Positions 6,171 through 9,917 of a stretch of DNA of 9,917 nt are shown here, one piece after another. The DNA lies in the NCBI GenBank assembly GCA_030596145.1, contig JAUVKS010000046.1, positions 1 through 9,917 on the forward strand, written 5' to 3'. The notes beneath the pieces were generated by a model. The model had not been told where the DNA came from. It saw only the letters and a list, made by a program, of their open reading frames with translations, and searched no databases. This DNA comes from Pseudomonadota bacterium (GTDB taxonomy: Bacteria > Desulfobacterota > Syntrophia > Syntrophales > JADFWA01). A program made the position numbers and the translations under genes. Every line of letters begins with the position of its first letter. Position 1 is the first letter of the stretch.

Positions 6171-6227
6171 GGAGCAGAGCGACATCCTTATTCGACGTTC
6201 GAGGTTCAATGTTCGATGTTGGACGTT
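6171..6227. repeat. Inverted copy of the left half of the 691-912 repeat
   Basis: The reverse complement of these bases matches 694-750 with four mismatches in 57. On the minus strand the order is this half, then about 200 bp of other sequence, then the 75-bp half at 5971-5897, the same order as in the fliO-fliP copy. Confidence 0.85.
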
Positions 6228-6290
6228 AATCTTTTAAAAGGGTTTTTGACGGGTTTTCAGAAATTTGACATAACTACTCAGATTGTCAGG

Positions 6291-6331
6291 TTCACAGTTC
6301 TCTAACCTTGAACCGTGAACCCTTGAACCTA
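6291..6331. repeat. GTGAACC-type heptamer repeats after flgE
   Basis: Degenerate units (ACCTTGA, ACCGTGA, ACCCTTGA) lie just past the flgE stop codon (6340-6342). GGTTCAC at 6293-6299 is inverted as GTGAACC near 6315-6321, and AGGTTCA pairs with TGAACCT at the other end. A hairpin is possible but lacks a T-tract. Confidence 0.65.
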
Positions 6332-6339
6332 AGTAATAT

Positions 6340-7869
6340 TTATCTCTTGATGTTCATCAGCTCGGCCATCATCTGGTCGGTTACGGTAACAATCTTTGCG
6401 CTGGCCTGATAGGCTCTTTGCGCTGTAATCATATTGATGAATTCCGTCGCTATATCCGTATTTGACATCTCAAGCGAGTTCGGGCTGATCTCTCCCATAC
6501 CCGCAGATCCGGGCTTATTCGGGACGGCAGATCCCGACTCCACGGTTGGACTGAAAAGATTCTTCCCCATCCGTTTCAGACCCGTTGTATTGGCAAAGTC
6601 TGCCAAAACGATCTGGGCGATATCGGATGTCTGGCCGTTGGTAAAGAAACCGCTGATTGTGCCATCCGCTACCACTGAAATGCTTTTCAATGAACCAGAG
6701 GAATATCCGTCATGAACCAATGTCCTTATCACGGATGTGCTTGCATAGCCCGTTACCACCTCCGCTGTCGTACCGTACAAATCCCATGATACATCACCGG
6801 CGTCTCCGATGGTTGCGCCGGTAATGGTTGGCATCGTCAGATTAACATCAGCAGGGTCTCCCTCTGTCTGATCAATGGTACATATAATGGTGTCATCTGT
6901 CGACCAAGGACCAGCATCAAGTGTAAGGGTGATATCAGCGCCACCCGCACCGTCAAGGTCTATTGTCAGTTCGGTACCACTTACCCTTGTAACTGCCGCA
7001 TTTGTATACTGTGGGCTTGCTATCGTCCAACTTGCCCCAACCGCAACGCTTGTCAAAGTAACCACTCCATCCTGATATAACTGTCCCTCTCGGTTGATAG
7101 TTGTAACCGTAACATTACCAGTACCGCTGTCGACGCCTCTGGTAGTAACATTACTGGCACTGTACACCTTATCAAGAACACCGTTTGTATCAAATTTAAG
7201 ACCCGAATAGGTCTGATCTCCAGGTGCAGCGGCAACGTTGTCGAGATAACTCTGGAAACCCCAGTATCCGTCTCCTTCCGTCTTTTGAAAGGTCAATTTG
7301 AGTGAGTGGATAGCGCCGAGAGAATCGTAAACCGTCTGGGATGCGTTGAATGTTTCTCCAGCAATCGTCGCAGAATCAAGATTTGCGCCGATAGAAATTT
7401 CAGTTGTGGCGGATGGTTCAGACTGTACGCCGGAAAGAGAAATGTTCGATACCGTATCAGGATCGCTTCCGCTAATATTATAACCCTGCACTTTAAAAGA
7501 ATTGATGTCAACGAGGTAACCTTCATTATCCAGATTAAATGCGCCGGCCCTGGTGTAATACTTTCCGCCATCGGCATCTGTAACTATGAAAAACCCGGAA
7601 CCGTCAATAGCAAGATCTGTGGCATTTCCCGTTGTCTCGAATGACCCGGGAGTAAATTGCGTTGTTATACCAGATACCTCCACACCACGGCCGACCTGCA
7701 TACCGGCCGCCGATCCACCCGTTATGCTTTGACTTAAAATATCGCCAAAATGTATTTTCCCGGATCTGAACCCGACTGTATTGACATTGGCTATATTATT
7801 AGCAATGACGTCCAACTGCTTGCCGCTGGATGCCAGGCCCGAAATACCCGCAAATAATGAGCTTCCCAT
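6340..7869 (-). CDS. flgE: Flagellar hook protein FlgE, with large middle insertion
   Basis: FlgE is the subunit of the flagellar hook, the flexible joint between basal body and filament, exported through the flagellar apparatus. Residues 1-35 are the rod/hook N-terminal helix with IANNIANVNTVGF at 22-34; residues 70-130 carry the conserved FTPGSFETTGNATDLAIDGS and GFFIV. The central FlgE domain begins near 178 (VYDSLGAIHSLKLTFQKT). The C-terminal family helix is at about 463-509 (NSLEMSNTDIATEFINMITA, QRAYQASAKIVTVTDQM). At 509 residues it is about 100 longer than the enterobacterial protein; the excess lies around 240-385, a Thr/Asp/Gly-rich beta-type region probably exposed on the hook surface. 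ATG at 7869 has a strong GGAGGT site nine bases upstream. It follows flgD by 219 bp, the order expected for cap then hook. Confidence 0.97.
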   Translation of the reverse strand: MGSSLFAGISGLASSGKQLDVIANNIANVNTVGFRSGKIHFGDILSQSITGGSAAGMQVGRGVEVSGITTQFTPGSFETTGNATDLAIDGSGFFIVTDADGGKYYTRAGAFNLDNEGYLVDINSFKVQGYNISGSDPDTVSNISLSGVQSEPSATTEISIGANLDSATIAGETFNASQTVYDSLGAIHSLKLTFQKTEGDGYWGFQSYLDNVAAAPGDQTYSGLKFDTNGVLDKVYSASNVTTRGVDSGTGNVTVTTINREGQLYQDGVVTLTSVAVGASWTIASPQYTNAAVTRVSGTELTIDLDGAGGADITLTLDAGPWSTDDTIICTIDQTEGDPADVNLTMPTITGATIGDAGDVSWDLYGTTAEVVTGYASTSVIRTLVHDGYSSGSLKSISVVADGTISGFFTNGQTSDIAQIVLADFANTTGLKRMGKNLFSPTVESGSAVPNKPGSAGMGEISPNSLEMSNTDIATEFINMITAQRAYQASAKIVTVTDQMMAELMNIKR

Positions 7870-7902
7870 TTTTTATTACCTCCTTTTTTGTAAACCGTTC
7901 AG

Positions 7903-7926
7903 CCACAAAGGCACAAAGACACCAAG
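7903..7926. repeat. CACAAAGGCACAAAGACAC-type dispersed repeat
   Basis: CCACAAAGGCACAAAGACAC followed by CAAG lies 14 bases upstream of the flgE ribosome binding site. This unit is familiar as an abundant intergenic repeat in environmental bacteria (from memory); here only a single short copy is present. It would be transcribed as part of the flgE leader. Confidence 0.55.
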
Positions 7927-7959
7927 ATTATAATAAACGCTACCATTTACACTTTTCCT

Positions 7960-8044
7960 GTCATTGCGAGGGAAGCATGACCGAAGCAATCTCTTGGAAA
8001 TAATGGGATTGCTTCGTCGTTCGTTCCTCACTTCTCGCAATGAC
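7960..8044. repeat. TCATTGCGAG palindromic element between flgD and flgE
   Basis: Outer arms GTCATTGCGAG (7960-7970) and CTCGCAATGAC (8034-8044) are an 11-bp perfect inverted repeat; inner arms GAAGCAATC (7983-7991) and GATTGCTTC (8007-8015) are 9 bp perfect. The 85-bp whole folds as one long interrupted hairpin. Elements of this type are known as dispersed palindromes in many bacteria. In the flgD-flgE transcript it would form a stable structure but has no T-tract to act as an intrinsic terminator. Confidence 0.85.
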
Positions 8045-8066
8045 GGCTCGCAACTAAGGGGGTCTT

Positions 8067-8091
8067 CTTCAGCCTTCAGCCTTCAGCCTTA
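8067..8091. repeat. CTTCAGC heptamer array at the flgD stop
   Basis: Three and a half tandem copies of a 7-bp unit (CTTCAGC) end exactly at the flgD TAA stop codon (8089-8091), which is part of the last degenerate copy. Confidence 0.75.
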
Positions 8092-8739
8092 GTTTGGTTC
8101 ATTCACAGAAATTACATTCCCAAAAGAAATATCCTGCCCGTTAACGGAAAGAAGGGGAAACCCTTCCTCAAAAGAAACCCCGGTTACTTTCCCTGTTAAT
8201 ATTGTATAAGAAGGCACCAAATTTCCATTGGCATCCTTTGCAGACACATCGAAGGTATAATTACCGGCCGCAACACCGCTGCAATCCCAGGTAACTGAAT
8301 TTTCCCCCTCCTGTTGAGTTCCAAGTTCGAGGGTATCCACAAGGTTGGCCCCTTCATCATAAATTCTGACTGTAACATTAGCAGTTTCCGACAAATTATA
8401 AGCAAGGTCAACAGATGCTCCATCTGCTTTGATGACATTGCCTATCGCGGTTATTTCCTTGCCGATAAGACTTACCGATTGGGTATTATTTAACGAGGAC
8501 TGATAAAGACCCAGGGTTTCTAATTGAGTATTCATATTACTCAACTGTTCAAGGCTGGAAAACTGCGCAAGCTGCGCTGTAAAATCCGTGCCATCGAGGG
8601 GATTGAGAGGATCCTGATGTTGAAGCTGGGCTATCATCATTGTTAAAAAATCATCCTTTCCCATCGTGCTTGTACTCGTCTGCAGAGTCTGCAAACTTTC
8701 GCTGCTGCTGCCGCCGATTATACTTTCTATGTCTGTCAT
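8089..8739 (-). CDS. flgD: Flagellar hook cap protein FlgD
   Basis: FlgD caps the growing hook and is needed for FlgE polymerisation; it is replaced later by the hook-filament junction proteins. The product has 216 residues, normal for the family. The N-terminal export and capping region shows the signature KDDFLTMMIAQLQHQDPLNP then LDGTDFTAQLAQFSSLEQL at 28-66. Residues about 88-190 form the C-terminal FlgD Tudor/Ig-like part, with VTVRIYDEGANLVDTLELG and NSVTWDCSGVAAGNYTFDV. ATG at 8739 has GGAGGG six bases upstream. A small hairpin (8760-8772) lies just upstream of that site. It follows fliK after 439 bp of repeat-rich sequence, longer than usual for these neighbouring genes. Confidence 0.96.
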   Translation of the reverse strand: MTDIESIIGGSSSESLQTLQTSTSTMGKDDFLTMMIAQLQHQDPLNPLDGTDFTAQLAQFSSLEQLSNMNTQLETLGLYQSSLNNTQSVSLIGKEITAIGNVIKADGASVDLAYNLSETANVTVRIYDEGANLVDTLELGTQQEGENSVTWDCSGVAAGNYTFDVSAKDANGNLVPSYTILTGKVTGVSFEEGFPLLSVNGQDISFGNVISVNEPN

Positions 8740-8759
8740 TTTATACCCTCCTTCACTCC

Positions 8760-8772
8760 CCGGCCATGCCGG
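8760..8772 (-). other. Small hairpin upstream of the flgD ribosome binding site
   Basis: CCGGC-CAT-GCCGG is a perfect 5-bp stem with a 3-base loop, lying eight bases upstream of the GGAGGG site of flgD. It could stabilise the leader or be a leftover of a CATGCCGG-type palindrome like the one at 8883-8946. No T-run follows it on the coding strand. Confidence 0.5.
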
Positions 8773-8783
8773 AATTATTACTA

Positions 8784-8820
8784 GGTTTTTTTTGACAGGA
8801 TTAACAGGATATTCAGGATT
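8784..8820. repeat. GACAGGATTAACAGGAT repeat, right arm of an inverted pair
   Basis: GGTTTTTTTTGACAGGATTA continues into ACAGGATATTCAGGATT. Its inverse is found at 9097-9131, also next to a GG/T-run, with about 23 of 27 core positions shared. This repeat type is common in environmental bacterial genomes (from memory). The pair encloses about 280 bp that include the GxxExxY-like remnant. Confidence 0.75.
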
Positions 8821-8882
8821 AAAACATCAAAACTCATCTTGTAAATCCTCATCAAAATCCTTCAAAATAATACCCGGACTTT

Positions 8883-8946
8883 GTCATGCCGGACTTGATC
8901 CGGCATCCAGCGTATTTTCCTGGATGCCCGCCTTCGCGGGCATGAC
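8883..8946. repeat. CATGCCGG/GGCATCCAG palindromic element
   Basis: Outer arms GTCATGCC (8883-8890) and GGCATGAC (8939-8946) and inner arms GGCATCCAG (8902-8910) and CTGGATGCC (8920-8928) are perfect. Each half has its own hairpin: GCCGGA/TCCGGC (8888-8904) and GCCCGC-CTTC-GCGGGC (8926-8941), so a cloverleaf or cruciform is possible. This belongs to the well-known dispersed palindromes whose translation gives AGLDPASS and WMPAFAGMT peptides. It starts 13 bp beyond the stop of the GxxExxY-like remnant. Confidence 0.88.
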
Positions 8947-8959
8947 GGCTTTGGGGTAT

Positions 8960-9019
8960 TTAGTTGTAAACTCTGTATGCACAGCCAATAATTTTCTCAG
9001 TCAATTCTTTGTATTTCAT
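8960..9019 (-). pseudogene. Truncated GxxExxY-family gene, N-terminal 19 codons only
   Basis: From ATG at 9019 the minus strand encodes MKYKELTEKIIGCAYRVYN followed by TAA. This reads like the N-terminus of GxxExxY proteins (ELTEKIIGCAxxVxNxLG..., about 120-130 residues, a PD-(D/E)XK-like family of unknown cellular role). GAGG lies 11 bases upstream, so initiation is plausible. The frame stops just before the expected TLG motif that leads into GxxExxY, and the CATGCCGG palindrome follows within 13 bp, suggesting that insertion or deletion there destroyed the gene. Nothing convincing of the rest of the family was found downstream. The enclosing inverted GACAGGAT repeats suggest it came as a small cassette. 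The match rests on memory of the family and only 19 residues. Confidence 0.6.
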
Positions 9020-9096
9020 TTATATATATTCCTCAGATTATGATTTACTGGCTAATTAGAGTGAGACTTAACCCAAGTTTGTTCACTTGAAACAAA

Positions 9097-9131
9097 ATCT
9101 TGTCTATCCTGTTATCCTGTCTGGTTTTTTT
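9097..9131. repeat. GACAGGATAACAGGAT repeat, left arm of the inverted pair
   Basis: On the + strand AATCTTGTCTATCCTGTTAT continues to CCTGTCTGGTTTTTTT; its reverse complement matches 8784-8820. It lies just inside the heptamer array that follows fliK. Confidence 0.75.
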
Positions 9132-9132
9132 C

Positions 9133-9175
9133 AACCGTGAACCATGAACCGTGAACCGTGAACCATGAACCGTTA
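9133..9175. repeat. ACCGTGA heptamer array after fliK
   Basis: Six consecutive 7-bp units, ACCGTGA alternating with ACCATGA and a final ACCGTTA, stop three bases before the fliK stop codon (9179-9181). It is the cleanest of the stop-adjacent arrays; its unit is the same as in the degenerate array after flgE. Confidence 0.85.
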
Positions 9176-9178
9176 CCT

Positions 9179-9917
9179 TTACGCAAACAAACTGACACGC
9201 CCTCCATGCTCGCCACTCTGAACACTCTGATTTTCTTCCTCAAGCGATGAGGGATCATGATTCAAGGAATCTTGCCCCACATTTTGGTCTTCTTCGTTCC
9301 CTTCCCGCTTTCCGCCTTCTTTAAATAATGTTTCGTTTTGCCCTGATCTATAATCAGCGCCATGATTAGCGCCATCCGATTTCTCCTGAACAGATACATT
9401 TATGGTATCCACGACCAATCCCTGATTGCGAAGAGAGCTTTTGAGACTTTCCAGATTTGACTGCAATATCTGCCTGACATCATTATTCTCCACCTGCAAC
9501 ATAACATGCACTTTATTATTCCTGACAAGCACATCCATATCTAATGTGCCCAGACTGGGCGGATTGAGCGCAATTCTCACCCTTCCGGACATCTTCGCGC
9601 CTGCTGCAATCTGATTGATCAAAGCCGTGGGTTTTATGTCGTAACTTCTCACGCTCTCATTAACGGCCGACGAGCTGCCGGATACATGAAAAGTGGTATT
9701 ATTATGATATCCCCCTGCAGAAAAACCCCTGACAGATGGACTCTCCGGTTGCGGAGTCCCTCTATGAGGAATCTTTATAGCCTCTTCACCATTAAGGCTA
9801 AAAAGTTTCAGTGAATTTCCGATGTCATTTTTGCCGCCGCTATTTACAGGTGTAAAAAAATTTTTTTCTGTATTTTTTTCCGTCATGGCAGGCTCTACAG
9901 CGCTTTTTCCTTTCACA
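9179..9917 (-). CDS. fliK: Flagellar hook-length control protein FliK, 5' end cut off
   Basis: FliK measures hook length and switches the export apparatus from hook to filament substrates. The visible 245-246 codons are the C-terminal part; the reading frame is open to the window edge, so the GTG near 9916 is probably an internal valine. Residues about 96-182 form the conserved Flg_hook domain: GRVRIALNPPSLGTLDMDVL, VHVMLQVENNDVRQILQSNL, LKSSLRNQGLVVDTINV. Before it lies a low-complexity Ser/Asn/Gly-rich stretch and after it a hydrophilic Glu/Gly/Asn tail, both normal for FliK. It precedes flgD and flgE, a standard arrangement for hook genes. Identity rests on the C-terminal domain and position. 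Confidence 0.92.
   Translation of the reverse strand, partial: VKGKSAVEPAMTEKNTEKNFFTPVNSGGKNDIGNSLKLFSLNGEEAIKIPHRGTPQPESPSVRGFSAGGYHNNTTFHVSGSSSAVNESVRSYDIKPTALINQIAAGAKMSGRVRIALNPPSLGTLDMDVLVRNNKVHVMLQVENNDVRQILQSNLESLKSSLRNQGLVVDTINVSVQEKSDGANHGADYRSGQNETLFKEGGKREGNEEDQNVGQDSLNHDPSSLEEENQSVQSGEHGGRVSLFA

Noticed and set aside
7903..7960. Possible promoter (TATAAT on the minus strand) before flgE, and a GG...GC pair resembling sigma-54
   Set aside because: No acceptable -35 hexamer at 16-18 bp for TATAAT, and the GG-GC spacing is one base short of the sigma-54 requirement.
7960..8044. Intrinsic terminator after flgD
   Set aside because: The hairpin is strong but long and interrupted, lies some 45 bp past the stop, has no T-tract, and matches a dispersed palindrome type instead.
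8448..8485. GCCGATAAG resembling a sigma-28 -10 element
   Set aside because: It is on the strand opposite to all genes, inside flgD, and has no TAAA at the right distance.
8666..9043. 125-codon + strand frame covering the flgD-fliK gap
   Set aside because: It reads through the CATGCCGG palindrome (AGLDPASS, WMPAFAGMT), a well-known false-protein pattern, and overlaps flgD antisense.

Overview
The window is one contiguous piece of a flagellar gene cluster, and every recognisable gene lies on the minus strand. In transcription order (high to low coordinates) it reads fliK (5' end cut off) - flgD - flgE - [604-bp repeat-rich gap with a sigma-54 promoter] - motA - motB-like - motB - fliL - fliM - fliN - fliO - fliP (3' end cut off). 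This order (hook assembly genes, then stator, fliL, switch proteins, then export gate) fits a Gram-negative, Desulfobacterota-like bacterium. Nitrospirota is a possible alternative. The cleavable signal peptide on FliP, the sigma-54 promoter and the many interspersed repeats typical of such genomes agree with this, but the lineage is an inference.

Hook section (6340-9917): the C-terminal part of the hook-length ruler FliK, the hook cap FlgD, and a 509-residue hook protein FlgE with a large extra middle region. Motor section (916-5735): MotA plus two consecutive MotB-family proteins. Only the second has the ion-binding aspartate; the first has serine at the aligned position. FliL, the C-ring proteins FliM and FliN, and FliO follow. 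MotA has the Thr-Thr signature of sodium-driven PomA/MotP stators. The block is very probably transcribed from a full-consensus sigma-54 site whose predicted start lies about six bases before the motA start codon. FliP (1-633) starts the export-gate genes that continue beyond the window.

The gaps between genes are unusual. Almost every gene is followed, right at or even inside its stop codon, by its own array of 7-8 bp tandem repeats, each with a different unit. One array has been read into the end of motB. The longer gaps hold several families of dispersed repeats: a TTCGATGTTGGACGTTCGA-type element in two inverted copies that share 75 identical bases and flank the whole motA-fliO block; CACAGATTACGCAGATTA repeats; CACAAAGG repeats; a TCATTGCGAG palindrome; a CATGCCGG/GGCATCCAG palindrome; and GACAGGATTAACAGGAT inverted repeats.

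The GACAGGAT pair encloses a 19-codon open frame with its own ribosome binding site. It reads like the N-terminus of a GxxExxY-family protein and ends abruptly next to the CATGCCGG palindrome. The fliK-flgD gap is therefore best read as the remains of a small GxxExxY-carrying cassette.

No rRNA, tRNA, CRISPR array, transposase or intact mobile element was seen.
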